Below are positions 26,220 to 35,297 of a stretch of DNA of 37,607 nucleotides, in pieces (within the stretch, counting starts at the first letter, position 1; every line of letters begins with the position of its first letter). Position numbers and translations under genes: made by a program. The notes under the pieces were generated by a model. That model was not told where the DNA came from and ran no database searches. It was given only the letters and a program-made list of their open reading frames with translations. The DNA comes from Nitrospirales bacterium (GTDB taxonomy: Bacteria; Nitrospirota; Nitrospiria; Nitrospirales; UBA8639): positions 1 through 37,607 of the forward strand of contig BQIU01000038.1 in the NCBI GenBank assembly GCA_021603905.1. Reading direction: 5' to 3'.

Positions 26220-28331
26220 CTAGGCATTGACTCTGGCGACCGGATGGCAGACCTGCGGTAAGAGAATTGAGACCTTCGTGCCATGCCCTTCTTGGCTATC
26301 AATCCTCATGGTCCCTCCATGATCTTGAACAATTTGTCGGCATTGATATAAACCAATGCCCAAGCCTTTTTTTTTGGTCGTTCGAAATGGCTGAAAAAGC
26401 GTACGGAGTTGCGATTCAGGGATCCCCCGACCATTATCCTTGACAACCACTAATACATTCTGACCCTCTCGTTTCGTTTCTATTTCAATCATTCCCTCAG
26501 CATGAAGCGCTTGCTGGGCATTCATCAGTACATTCAAGATGACATGTTTAAACTCATCAGGAATGAGTGAGACATCGGGAAGGTCAGCTCCAGGGAATAG
26601 TTGAGGCTTACAGGACACTCCTTCCAACGTTTCCACAACTTCCAAGACGATCTCGTTCACATTCATGACTTCAAACAAAGCGGCGGTTTCGTGCTTCGGA
26701 GCTTTGATTTGAATCGAGAGTTTTCCAACCAGCGCCATCATCCGCTGAACCGTCTTCCCGATGGTCCGCATGGCTGAAGCCTGGAACTCCTGATCATGTC
26801 CATACATTTCGGCATTTTGGGAGACTAACGAAAGCCCTGACGCCAGATTTTTTAAATCATGTAAATAAAAGGCAGAAAATTTGTGAACCGCCTCCCACTC
26901 TGCAGACGCCCGTTGCTCATCCATTAACTTCGCTTGCGTGAGCAACATGGCAACATGGTGTCCCATCGCTCGAAGGAGGTCGAGGTCGTCTCTACCATAT
27001 GTTCGGCCATGTAATTCTTCACTTAAAGTGACAAAACCAATGAGATGCTCAGAAGTCGACTGCAGTGGCACACAGACGACCGCTCTGGTGTCTTCCATAA
27101 AACCTTTTATCTGATCGTTCGGTTCAGTTTCTGTTGAATACAATACCGCTGGAACGCCTTGCTGCCCTAGCTCATCGATCAGTGGATGGGTGATAGCAAT
27201 GGAGGCATTCGATGGCCCAGTCGTCACAGACCGTACTTGATGAAATCGATTATCTGCTTGAAACTTTATCCAAATCGTGACTTTGGGAGCGGCAAACGTC
27301 CGACTCAAAATATTCAAAAATTGGTCTAAAATTTCTTCTACCGACTGACATGAACTGAATGATTCGGTTAATTCAAGCCATTGACTTCGATAATCATATT
27401 TTGATCGATAGAAATGTTTGGCGACAAACAATTGAAGCTCGGCTTGTGCTTGTCGAGAAAACATTCCAATGACTAACGCCACGCCAGCGACGAAGAGCAA
27501 GAGCATGCCCAGTGCCGAACTCATGGTCCAATCAGTTTGCCTCACCACAGCAACTAACAGCCCAACGCCAACAAGATAGACACCAACAATGAGAAAGGTA
27601 AACGAGGTATAGAGGACATGAGGCGACACAAAGAGTTTCTGACTCAGGTCTTCTGGCCCCCAACGTCTCAACCCATACACAATTAATCCAATCGACAACA
27701 ACACCGCAATGGCGGCCATCCACATATATTCTTGTTGCCAGACAGCAAATAACAGCATTTGGCTTGCCTGAACTATCGCAATCGTCGCCATACCTCCGAC
27801 CCCAATAATGACAAACTTGATTTGATAACGAAGTGGATCGCGCGACACGCGAAGGATATGTTCCAATTCCGATAAGGCGAGAATGAGTCCTACTAAAATA
27901 AACCCCCAAATCAGCCGACCCCATGGTCGTTGAAAAACCACAGCTTCTTGTTCAACTCCGGGTGTAATCACTAAATGCGGAAACCCAATCACAAACAGGC
28001 CTAATACAACCGCAACGGCAAGCAAGGCACGAAATCGCCACACTAGGATCTGTTGAAAGGGTAAAGACAGATGTTTCGTAAATGACAAGGCCACCAGGTA
28101 CATGGTCACTGGCCACAGAATCTCTCCTACAAGAGAGAGTTGCCTCCAGAATATAAACTGGCGTTCAAACAGTATGGAAAACCCATTGGCCAATTGAATC
28201 CACACGGTGACAGACGCCATCGAAAAGAGGGCAAGAAACACACGGCCCCTATTCCGCCGCAAAATAAGAAGGGCGGCCAAAAACAAAGCCGCCCCACCAC
28301 TTAGGAAACACGGGATCGTCCAGACCACCAT
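26220..28331 (-). CDS. prsK: PrsK: XrtA/PEP-CTERM system histidine kinase
   Basis: A 703-residue sensor kinase. Residues 1 to about 295 contain multiple hydrophobic helices (a membrane sensor), followed by a GAF domain (about 330-465) and then the kinase core. H-box: FSAFYLHDLKNLASGL, the HDLKN variant seen in PrsK. N-box: NVLMNAQQAL. G boxes: VVKDNGRGIP and KGLGIGLYQCRQI. The membrane sensor plus GAF plus HDLKN architecture and the exosortase neighbours make the call. It is presumed to phosphorylate PrsR encoded next. The signal sensed is unknown. It starts 8 bases after the epsI stop. Confidence 0.92.
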   Translation of the reverse strand: MVVWTIPCFLSGGAALFLAALLILRRNRGRVFLALFSMASVTVWIQLANGFSILFERQFIFWRQLSLVGEILWPVTMYLVALSFTKHLSLPFQQILVWRFRALLAVAVVLGLFVIGFPHLVITPGVEQEAVVFQRPWGRLIWGFILVGLILALSELEHILRVSRDPLRYQIKFVIIGVGGMATIAIVQASQMLLFAVWQQEYMWMAAIAVLLSIGLIVYGLRRWGPEDLSQKLFVSPHVLYTSFTFLIVGVYLVGVGLLVAVVRQTDWTMSSALGMLLLFVAGVALVIGMFSRQAQAELQLFVAKHFYRSKYDYRSQWLELTESFSSCQSVEEILDQFLNILSRTFAAPKVTIWIKFQADNRFHQVRSVTTGPSNASIAITHPLIDELGQQGVPAVLYSTETEPNDQIKGFMEDTRAVVCVPLQSTSEHLIGFVTLSEELHGRTYGRDDLDLLRAMGHHVAMLLTQAKLMDEQRASAEWEAVHKFSAFYLHDLKNLASGLSLVSQNAEMYGHDQEFQASAMRTIGKTVQRMMALVGKLSIQIKAPKHETAALFEVMNVNEIVLEVVETLEGVSCKPQLFPGADLPDVSLIPDEFKHVILNVLMNAQQALHAEGMIEIETKREGQNVLVVVKDNGRGIPESQLRTLFQPFRTTKKKGLGIGLYQCRQIVQDHGGTMRIDSQEGHGTKVSILLPQVCHPVARVNA

Positions 28332-28339
28332 TCATCCTC

Positions 28340-29062
28340 TTAGACTGTGTGAATTGACTGATCAGGCATAAACTCCAAGAGAACAGGCCAGAGATCCTGA
28401 ATGAAGTTTATGCCATGCTGGTAAGCTGCGTCCGAATTCGTGGTCACCGGTATCGATATTCTGACCAAAGAGCCATCCGTTCGGTTTTTCGTGATGGCAT
28501 CCCATACCATATATCCTTTGGCCCAATATTCACTTGCAATCACACGACCACGATCATGATACCAATATAAGATAACTTGCTGCTCCAATCCTTTTTCGAT
28601 GAGCACACGGTTAATCACTTGCCCTCGACCATCGCCCATTGGGACGGTCACATGTTCTGATTCAACAAATTGCCATCCCGCTCCCGGCAAACAATTCTTC
28701 GGTGAATGATAGGTACTTCCCGTTCTTTGACTTTCGTAGTATCCAACATACAGCCACACCGGGCCGGTTTGGGCATCCTCACCGGACACGGGATGATTTT
28801 GCTGACTCACCTTGCTAGTACTGGCATTTTCAGATTCTTCAGTGGGCCAATATACACGCATCATATAATCAGAAAGTTTGAGAACCTTCAGAACTTTTTC
28901 TTCTAAACCCAATTCTTTACCTTTCCAGTGCTTCGCCATGGTCAAAGGGAACTTCTTAAAGTCTTTTTTACTTTGCACCGTGTCCCCATAGGAAAGTGAT
29001 TCGATCACTCCCCATGTGCCTGCTAACATGATGACGGCAACAATAAAAGGCCAAGGTTTCAT
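28340..29062 (-). CDS. epsI: EpsI exosortase-associated protein
   Basis: A 240-residue protein with an N-terminal membrane segment (KPWPFIVAVIMLAGTWGV) and a periplasmic EpsI domain. The typical PVWLYVGYYESQRTG...HSPKNCLPGAGW block is visible, with Cys in NCLPG. EpsI accompanies or is fused to exosortases and is needed for exopolysaccharide production in some species; its biochemical role is unclear. GGGAG lies 9 bases before the ATG, and the gene begins 6 bases after the exosortase stop, so it is in the same operon. Confidence 0.9.
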   Translation of the reverse strand: MKPWPFIVAVIMLAGTWGVIESLSYGDTVQSKKDFKKFPLTMAKHWKGKELGLEEKVLKVLKLSDYMMRVYWPTEESENASTSKVSQQNHPVSGEDAQTGPVWLYVGYYESQRTGSTYHSPKNCLPGAGWQFVESEHVTVPMGDGRGQVINRVLIEKGLEQQVILYWYHDRGRVIASEYWAKGYMVWDAITKNRTDGSLVRISIPVTTNSDAAYQHGINFIQDLWPVLLEFMPDQSIHTV

Positions 29063-29068
29063 GGCATT

Positions 29069-29965
29069 TCACTCCCTAATTTCAACGTCCTGCCCCTTCC
29101 TGTTCCGTCCCGTCCCCATCCAAGACAATAAGCTGCCACAGACTAAAAGCATAACAAATGCTGCAATAAACACAATCCACCCTTCAAAGGTATGATAAAA
29201 ACCTTCTGCGGCCTCGACTCCCCAATAGTGGGCCAGAATCCCAGTGCCGCTGACTCGTATCGCATTCGCAATGATGGCAATGGGAATTGAGAGAAACACT
29301 AACATCCATCGTTTCCAGATCACTGCCTGAGAAAAGTATCCATAAACCGTCCCTAACGCTAAGAGGGAGAGTAATGACCGAAGACCACTACAGGCTTCGG
29401 CAACCTCTAAGGTTGTACCGGCGAGAGCAATGAGATTCCCTTCTCGCAGCACGGGAATCCCAAGAGAAAAGAGACAGAATGTTGCAGTTTTTGCAGCAAA
29501 TAACTGTAAGGGAAACGCAATGGTGTTCACCACAATTGCAGGCAGCGGCACCATAAAAATTAAAAAAGCCAGAGGGAGACTCACGACCCACATCATGTTC
29601 CAGCCAAATATAAGGAGTACAAGTCCGCCTAAGACGGCAATCAACGAACACCGCTGTGTATAGAGTTCTGCGCCAACCAATCCAATGACTAACATCAAAA
29701 GACCAAAACCCAGAAGGCCAATTCCCCACCAACTAGGTTGAATACGTGTTTGCGTGATATCACCCCAGCGTTCCCACACAAAAAACACTGATAAAAATGG
29801 CACTAGAAATCCATGAGAATAGTCAGGATCATTATACCAATCGGCTACGAGCGCATTGGTAATATCCCAGTATAGGAGAAGTAATAACCCAATGATAGGA
29901 ATTGACCAGAGAACAAGATTCCGAGGATCAAATGCCGAATGCGAGGGAAGACTCATCACCGTCAT
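29069..29965 (-). CDS. xrtA: Exosortase (XrtA type)
   Basis: A polytopic membrane transpeptidase of about 298 residues that recognises C-terminal PEP-CTERM signals and sorts surface proteins. The catalytic set is visible: Cys in EVAEACSGLRSLLSLLA, Arg in IIANAIRVSGTGIL and His in FYHTFEGW. About eight hydrophobic helices. The N-terminal WYNDPDYSHGFLVPFLSVF is diagnostic. The frame begins at a TTG (30019). I prefer the ATG at 29965 because it leaves a short cytoplasmic N terminus before the first helix, but no clear ribosome site decides between it and the ATG at 29956. It heads xrtA-epsI-prsK-prsR. Confidence 0.92.
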   Translation of the reverse strand: MTVMSLPSHSAFDPRNLVLWSIPIIGLLLLLYWDITNALVADWYNDPDYSHGFLVPFLSVFFVWERWGDITQTRIQPSWWGIGLLGFGLLMLVIGLVGAELYTQRCSLIAVLGGLVLLIFGWNMMWVVSLPLAFLIFMVPLPAIVVNTIAFPLQLFAAKTATFCLFSLGIPVLREGNLIALAGTTLEVAEACSGLRSLLSLLALGTVYGYFSQAVIWKRWMLVFLSIPIAIIANAIRVSGTGILAHYWGVEAAEGFYHTFEGWIVFIAAFVMLLVCGSLLSWMGTGRNRKGQDVEIRE

Positions 29966-30274
29966 AAAAACACAACCATTGAATTCATTCCTCTTACACT
30001 CCTTACACGAGAAATCCAAGAAATGGATGGAATCGCATCTTGAAGCATAACTGCAGCGCGACCACTCATAAATTTTGATACGGATAAATGATTGAATTTA
30101 AATATGATTTCTAATAATTGTTCGGCTTTCTCTACAGGACTCTTAAGTTTTACACTCTCACATCTTACGACCTACAAACGGTGTCTAAGACAACTTCATC
30201 AAGACGTTGTCGGTTTAAAACAGGATTGTCATGGTGATGAAGCAAGTCGATAAATCAGGGACATTGACCAATCT

Positions 30275-30370
30275 TATAGTCCTTTCAAATAACTTCCACG
30301 TGTTTGAGGCGAAGTATTATGCTACGGTAGTCTTAATAATTAACTGGAAATTAATTTGATTCGCCATTAA
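30275..30370 (+). repeat. MITE-like element, copy B (about 96 bases)
   Basis: Aligns end to end with the reverse complement of 4000-4095, at roughly 75% identity by eye. Its outer ends have decayed (CTTATAG and GCCATTA in place of CTATAG/GCTATAG), suggesting an older copy. Confidence 0.65.
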
Positions 30371-30478
30371 ATGGTACAAACTAGATTCCAACAAAGATTG
30401 AGCATCTCGTCAAGACACTATTTTCCAGCAAAATCAAGAATGTAGACCAAAATGTCATGCCTTTTACTTCGGCACACA

Positions 30479-30683
30479 CTATAGCGAATCCAAAAGGTTG
30501 AAGGTAGGTATGCTAGGACACGATACATGCAAGTCCTCGCGTTTCTCACATACATTCGACATCGTCACTCAATAACCAAACTGATCTTTGGATGACAGGT
30601 GTCCAAGTCCAGCTGAGGGATATCAACTTACCCCGCGCGATTACTCACGGCAAACATGCGAAAGTTATTTAGAACGGCTATAG
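30479..30683 (-). repeat. MITE-like element, copy C (205 bases), same ends with different interior
   Basis: The left end CTATAGCGAATCCAA is identical to copy A, and the right end AGTTATTT(A/G)(A/G)AACGGCTATAG nearly so. The 165 bases between have no similarity to copies A or B that I can see. It is therefore a different internal segment carried between the same termini. No open frame. Confidence 0.6.
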
Positions 30684-30858
30684 GCAGGACATACCAGACC
30701 GACAGCCCGTAAACCGACAAACATTTGTCACGTACAAAACGGAAATGGAAAATGTGGAAGAGCACCAAACTTGATGCCTTGACGCGAGCAAGTATTAATG
30801 GATGAAGAAACCCACGCGAGAAGAAAATAATACAATAAATATAGATGTACGAATACCC

Positions 30859-32253
30859 TTAGGTGAGATCAACCTGTTCTCCGGGAGGCACTCGTTCGCC
30901 CTGGTTGTCTGATGGATGTAACCCATACTTCTTTAAGAGTTTATAAAAGTCGGCACGATACCGACCAGCTATCTGAGAGGCTCGAGAAATATTCCCATCA
31001 GTTGCACGAAGAATATCCTTCAAATACTCACGTTCAAAATCTTCTTTGGCTTCGGTCAATGGTTGAAGCGTACCTGGAGACTTACCAGGGGTCAAGGGTA
31101 ATAGATCTGCCGTAATCATATCTTTTGGAGACATCACGACGGCACGTTCAATAACATTTTCGAGTTCGCGCACATTTCCAGGCCACGAATAGGTCACCAT
31201 GGCCTGCATCGCATCAGGAGTAAATCCTCGAATGGGCTTATTCAAACGAGCCACACTTTGTTTGAGGAAAAATTGTGTGAGTGACGGAATATCCTGACGT
31301 CGTTCACGCAAAGGTGGAATCCAAAGCGGCACAACATGGATTCGATAATAGAGATCTTCGCGGAACCGGCCTTCTTTTACTGCCACTTCTAGATCTGAAT
31401 TCGTCGCAGCAAGAATCCTCACGTCAACTTTCGTTGGCATTTGAGCTCCGATCGGAAGGACTTCACGTTGTTGGATGGCTCGCAAGAGTTTTCCTTGAAG
31501 AGATAAAGGCATTTCACCAATTTCATCAAGGAACAAGGTCCCTTTATCGGCTGTTTGAAAAAGTCCACGCTTCGTCTGATGAGCACCAGTAAATGACCCC
31601 TTTTGGTGACCAAATAGCTCACTTTCAAACAAGGTCTCAGGAATAGCCGCACAATTTACCGCAATGAATGACTTATTCGCTCGAGAACTATTACAGTGAA
31701 TCACTCGAGCGATCACTTCCTTTCCTGTTCCCGTTTCTCCAGAAATACAGACGGTGGCATCAGTACCAGCAACTCGGGCAACCTGTTGAAGTAACGCTTG
31801 CATCTCTGAACTTCGAGCTACAACTTTATCCATGCCATATAGCTCATTGACAAGCATTTGCAGGCGATGGATTTCTTGACTCATGCGTTGTTGGGTCAAA
31901 GCTTTATCAATACTGGCAAGCAGTTCCTTATCATCAAACGGTTTGGTTAAATAGCCATGAGCCCCTTTTTGCATAGCTTCAACAGCATTCGGAATACATC
32001 CGTGTGCCGTGAGAATTAAGATCGGCAGACCGGCATGAAGGTGATGAAGGTCTTCCATTAATCCCAAACCATCTGAATCGGGAAGCCGAAGATCTAAAAT
32101 AGCAAAATCAAAAGCCTCTTCCTGTGCACGGCTCAACGCATCCCGCCCTGTTCCGCAGGGGGTTACAACAAACCCCATTGATTTCAGCCGCATTTGCAAG
32201 AGAGTTAACAGACTTGGGTCATCATCAACAACGAGAATACGTTCATCTGACAT
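30859..32253 (-). CDS. glrR: GlrR/QseF-like sigma-54-dependent response regulator
   Basis: A protein of about 464 residues. Receiver domain with phosphoacceptor Asp in FAILDLRLPDSDG, AAA+ domain with Walker A GETGTGKE and Walker B LFLDEIGE, sigma-54 loop GSFTGA, and a C-terminal HTH whose recognition region AGRYRADFYKLLKKYGL is typical of GlrR. In enterobacteria GlrR activates glmY and envelope-stress genes with RpoN. I place the start at the ATG at 32253, with AGGAG 11 bases upstream. The GTG at 32265 overlaps that AGGAG. The gene order kinase, coiled-coil protein, regulator matches glrK-qseG-glrR. The targets here are unknown. Confidence 0.88.
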   Translation of the reverse strand: MSDERILVVDDDPSLLTLLQMRLKSMGFVVTPCGTGRDALSRAQEEAFDFAILDLRLPDSDGLGLMEDLHHLHAGLPILILTAHGCIPNAVEAMQKGAHGYLTKPFDDKELLASIDKALTQQRMSQEIHRLQMLVNELYGMDKVVARSSEMQALLQQVARVAGTDATVCISGETGTGKEVIARVIHCNSSRANKSFIAVNCAAIPETLFESELFGHQKGSFTGAHQTKRGLFQTADKGTLFLDEIGEMPLSLQGKLLRAIQQREVLPIGAQMPTKVDVRILAATNSDLEVAVKEGRFREDLYYRIHVVPLWIPPLRERRQDIPSLTQFFLKQSVARLNKPIRGFTPDAMQAMVTYSWPGNVRELENVIERAVVMSPKDMITADLLPLTPGKSPGTLQPLTEAKEDFEREYLKDILRATDGNISRASQIAGRYRADFYKLLKKYGLHPSDNQGERVPPGEQVDLT

Positions 32254-32267
32254 AAGTTTTTTCACTC

Positions 32268-33068
32268 CTAATTGGGAGAAGCGGTTTCTAATCCTGGAGC
32301 AGGGGTCAATTCTTCTGATGGTCGAGTTGGTGGGGTTTTCTCCTTGAGTTCTTGATCAATTCGTCGAAGAGCATCGAGTTGACTCATGAGTTCTTCAACT
32401 TTCTTTTCACTTGCTTGCAGTTCCTTTTGTAGCGACAACCTGATGGCCGGTTCTTTTTTTAATTCACTAACCTGTTTCGTTAAGGCCGTAATAACCTGAT
32501 TTAATTCCTCAACCTTTCTATCGCGTTCATCCACATCATGCTGCAATGATTCAAGAGACGTCTGTTCCAGCTTCGCGACCAAGTCATACACAATAAATTC
32601 TCGATCAACAATCTCACGCGTCAAACGTCTAGCCAGATCGATGATTGAAATTTTTGCCTCGCGCTTCTGGGTACTCAGCACATCAATGAACCACAACCAA
32701 AATCGACTTTCAGCAGCCAAACGGCTCGACGGCTTGGCCGTAATCACTTTTTGAAAATGCGTTGCCGCTAAACCTTTGTTGGAATACAGCAATGCCAAAC
32801 CTCGAAGAAAGTTTGGTTTTTGACAAGCTAACGGGGTCTTACACTCTTGAAGCTCTCGGTTTTGAGCCTCCACAATGGCTCGAAAAAATGGAATGTCTTC
32901 CGAATCAGGCTCAAATATTTTTGACATTGAAACATCCGAGCGCTGCGGCTGAGCCTGTACAGGATCAATGTTCCAAGATAAAAGGGAAACGCTCATTGTC
33001 ACGCAACAGAACACCATTCCAAGCAGAACAGACAAGAGTTTAGAGGGAAGACATGACCATATCGTCAT
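32268..33068 (-). CDS. QseG-like exported coiled-coil protein
   Basis: A 266-residue protein with a long N-terminal hydrophobic stretch (about 11-32) and a probable signal-peptidase I site after VQA (residue 39), without a proper lipobox. The mature part has a helical region (about 50-165) and a long coiled coil (about 170-250, with DERDRKVEELNQVITALTKQ), then a Pro-rich tail. Its place between kinase and regulator matches QseG, an outer-membrane lipoprotein that modulates QseE; here the lipid anchor seems missing. The ATG overlaps the kinase stop (ATGA), so the two are coupled. The functional analogy to QseG rests mainly on position and layout. Confidence 0.7.
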   Translation of the reverse strand: MTIWSCLPSKLLSVLLGMVFCCVTMSVSLLSWNIDPVQAQPQRSDVSMSKIFEPDSEDIPFFRAIVEAQNRELQECKTPLACQKPNFLRGLALLYSNKGLAATHFQKVITAKPSSRLAAESRFWLWFIDVLSTQKREAKISIIDLARRLTREIVDREFIVYDLVAKLEQTSLESLQHDVDERDRKVEELNQVITALTKQVSELKKEPAIRLSLQKELQASEKKVEELMSQLDALRRIDQELKEKTPPTRPSEELTPAPGLETASPN

Positions 33069-34549
33069 CTGGTGACTCCACTGGGCTTTTGATTGCCCAC
33101 CATAACATGAACAGTCGTCCCTTTTCCGACTTCACTCTCAGCCCAGATGGTACCTCCATGAGCTTCCACGACTCTCTTAGCTAAAGCCAGCCCAATACCG
33201 CTTCCAACGTACGAGCGGCCTTCTTGAGATCGTCCTTGATAAAAACGTTCGAATATATGTGGTAAATCTTCAGGTGGAACACCTGGGCCTGTATCTGAGA
33301 CAGAAAGATGAAAACTACCGCCACTCTCTGCGGCCCGTGACTGAATGGTAATAGACGACCCTTCAGGGCTAAACTTAATCGCGTTCGACAACAGATTTTC
33401 AGTAACCTGTTCAATGCGGGAACCATCAACATCCTGCATACGAACACGATCATGCGATAATTCTGTCACGAGTTGAATATGTTTACGTTCTGCTAAAAAT
33501 TTCATTTTCTCAACCGATCGCAACACCAGACGATTCAAGTCTGTTGGGCTAAATTGATAGGCCAACATGTCGGCTTCCATTCGAGACAAATCAAGAAGGT
33601 TCCCGATTAACTGATTCAGACGCTGACTACTCTCCAGTAGGATCGTCAATGTCTCACGCTGATCGCGATTGATGGGGCCAGGGATTCCATCAACAAGAAG
33701 TTGTGTGCCCTCTCGTATCGAGGTTAACGGCGTGCGAAGTTCATGCGACACATTGGCGAGAAATTCAGATTTCATTTGATCCAATTGCTGTAATTGTTCA
33801 CTCATCCAGTTGACCGTATGAACAAGTTCTCGTAACTCATGGGGCACGGTCACGGGGACCGTTCGTCCAAACTGCCCCTGCCCAATACGGCGTATTTGTC
33901 CTTGAACGCGTCTCAGCGGACGCAGAATACTATAACTGGCTACACCGGCCAAACCAAGTCCCAACAATAATGCCATGATCATGAGCTGCCGGGAAATATC
34001 AACCGCTTGAACTGATCGTACATGCGTATCGCGTAAAATCCCCCCGATACTCGACTCCTGTAACGTGATATACGAATTGATCGCCTCAGTCATAGAGTCA
34101 ACTAACACATCTCGTCGACTCTCATAGGAAGAAATAGAGACCTCCGAGCGATCGTTTTGCTCTACCCCCTCACTTAGAAATAGCGTATGAAGTTCTTCAT
34201 GGAGTTGCCTGACTCTCGCGAGTAGCTCCAGTGTTTTCTGAGAATCTTCCTGTTTTCGCAAAACCTCAAGCGTTTTTCGAAAGTTTTCGGCTTCTTCAAG
34301 AAATTCTTGTAACAACAAGGTATCCCGAAGAACGAGATATTGCTTATCACTTTTTAATTGTGCATATAAACTCACAATCAAACGTTTTGCTGTTTCAACA
34401 GCAGGGAAATGGTGAATAACAAGCTCTGCACTTAAATCCGTCAAGACACGAAGTTGATTGAGGACATACAGATTCACACCGACCACCAAAGCGATAATGG
34501 TCAAATAACCCAATGCCGATCGCCAAAAAATAGAAAGACGCGAAAACAT
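33065..34549 (-). CDS. glrK: GlrK/QseE-like sensor histidine kinase
   Basis: A 494-residue HPK1-type kinase. TM1 is about 11-31, a mostly helical periplasmic sensor about 32-180 (many Leu/Glu heptads), TM2 about 188-208, then a HAMP domain (RPLRRVQGQIRRIGQGQFG). H-box FLANVSHELRTPLTS, N-box NLLSNAIKFSPEG, G1 DTGPGVPPED and G2 GSGIGLALAKRVVEAHGG are all intact, so it should be active. The helical sensor resembles those of envelope-stress kinases of the QseE/GlrK group. It is the first gene of the kinase, QseG-like, regulator operon. Confidence 0.88.
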   Translation of the reverse strand: MFSRLSIFWRSALGYLTIIALVVGVNLYVLNQLRVLTDLSAELVIHHFPAVETAKRLIVSLYAQLKSDKQYLVLRDTLLLQEFLEEAENFRKTLEVLRKQEDSQKTLELLARVRQLHEELHTLFLSEGVEQNDRSEVSISSYESRRDVLVDSMTEAINSYITLQESSIGGILRDTHVRSVQAVDISRQLMIMALLLGLGLAGVASYSILRPLRRVQGQIRRIGQGQFGRTVPVTVPHELRELVHTVNWMSEQLQQLDQMKSEFLANVSHELRTPLTSIREGTQLLVDGIPGPINRDQRETLTILLESSQRLNQLIGNLLDLSRMEADMLAYQFSPTDLNRLVLRSVEKMKFLAERKHIQLVTELSHDRVRMQDVDGSRIEQVTENLLSNAIKFSPEGSSITIQSRAAESGGSFHLSVSDTGPGVPPEDLPHIFERFYQGRSQEGRSYVGSGIGLALAKRVVEAHGGTIWAESEVGKGTTVHVMVGNQKPSGVTR

Positions 34550-35297
34550 AAGACGACTATTGTCCGACAGTAAATAATTTCGTCACAACTGCCACAACGC
34601 GATCCTTCTTACCGATCCATCTTTCCTCACCCATACCATCAGCTCAAATTCATAATCCAGATTCTTTAACTTTTGCCTTTCCTAAAGGCAGAGTCAAACA
34701 ATATTCAGACATATATTCCAACACAACCCAGAGGGACTCTCAAAGGCATTCTTAACAGAAACATGAATCAACGAATGCCAGTCTGAGAATAATACATCTT
34801 CTCTATCCCCCCAACCCACAAAAACATTCGCCCCATTAGAAAACACACCTCTCACAGACTAGTCAAATCTCATAGTCCAAACCGTGTATTTTAGCGTAAA
34901 TATTAAAGTCGATATTCGAAAAACACGATTTCAAGATATCGTGAGATTCGCTTTTGTCATATTCTCGAAACTACGTATAACACATGAACATCATGACCTG
35001 CAGAAAATAAAAATTCTCTCATGCAATGATGACAACACCACTGTTGCGGTTTTTTATAACTTCCTAATTTCAAGAAATAAATACAGGAAACATAAAATCG
35101 GCATATGAATTGCTTGGGAGAATGCCTGGGATTCAAAAGGTTCCGCAGAATGGATTAGCAATACCCGCCACAAGGATCGTGGAATTATCTCATACGGTGC
35201 ATGCCATCGTATGAATTGAGCAACATTAACTTCTAATTTTTTATTCTCAGTTTTGATTTTCACAAAACATCTTAATTGGAATCAGTCACGGAGAACT
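34550..35297. other. 748-base AT-rich region before the first surface-protein gene
   Basis: No credible gene; small frames such as 34884-35108 are AT-driven and lack ribosome sites. The last 130 bases contain two short hairpins (35168-35182 with CCAC/GTGG and 35191-35213 with CATACG/CGTATG) that may be part of the mRNA leader of the following gene. I could not match them to a known riboswitch. Confidence 0.45.

Larger units (their letters stand above)
30020..30858. other. 839-base gene-free region between the two regulatory operons
   Basis: No credible reading frame. It holds two mobile-looking repeats (30275-30370 and 30479-30683), one GAATTTAAAT palindrome-containing 10-mer (30094-30103) upstream of the exosortase gene, and otherwise AT-rich sequence. 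It must contain the promoter of the xrtA operon, but I could not find a convincing -24/-12 or -35/-10 pair. Confidence 0.6.

Noticed and set aside
30595..30604. ACAGGTGTCC inside repeat copy C matches the reverse complement of the end of the 90-base tandem repeats
   Set aside because: Only ten bases match and the flanks do not, so a relation between the two repeat families cannot be supported.
34884..35108. A possible 74-residue protein
   Set aside because: AT-rich composition, no Shine-Dalgarno sequence, no recognisable features.
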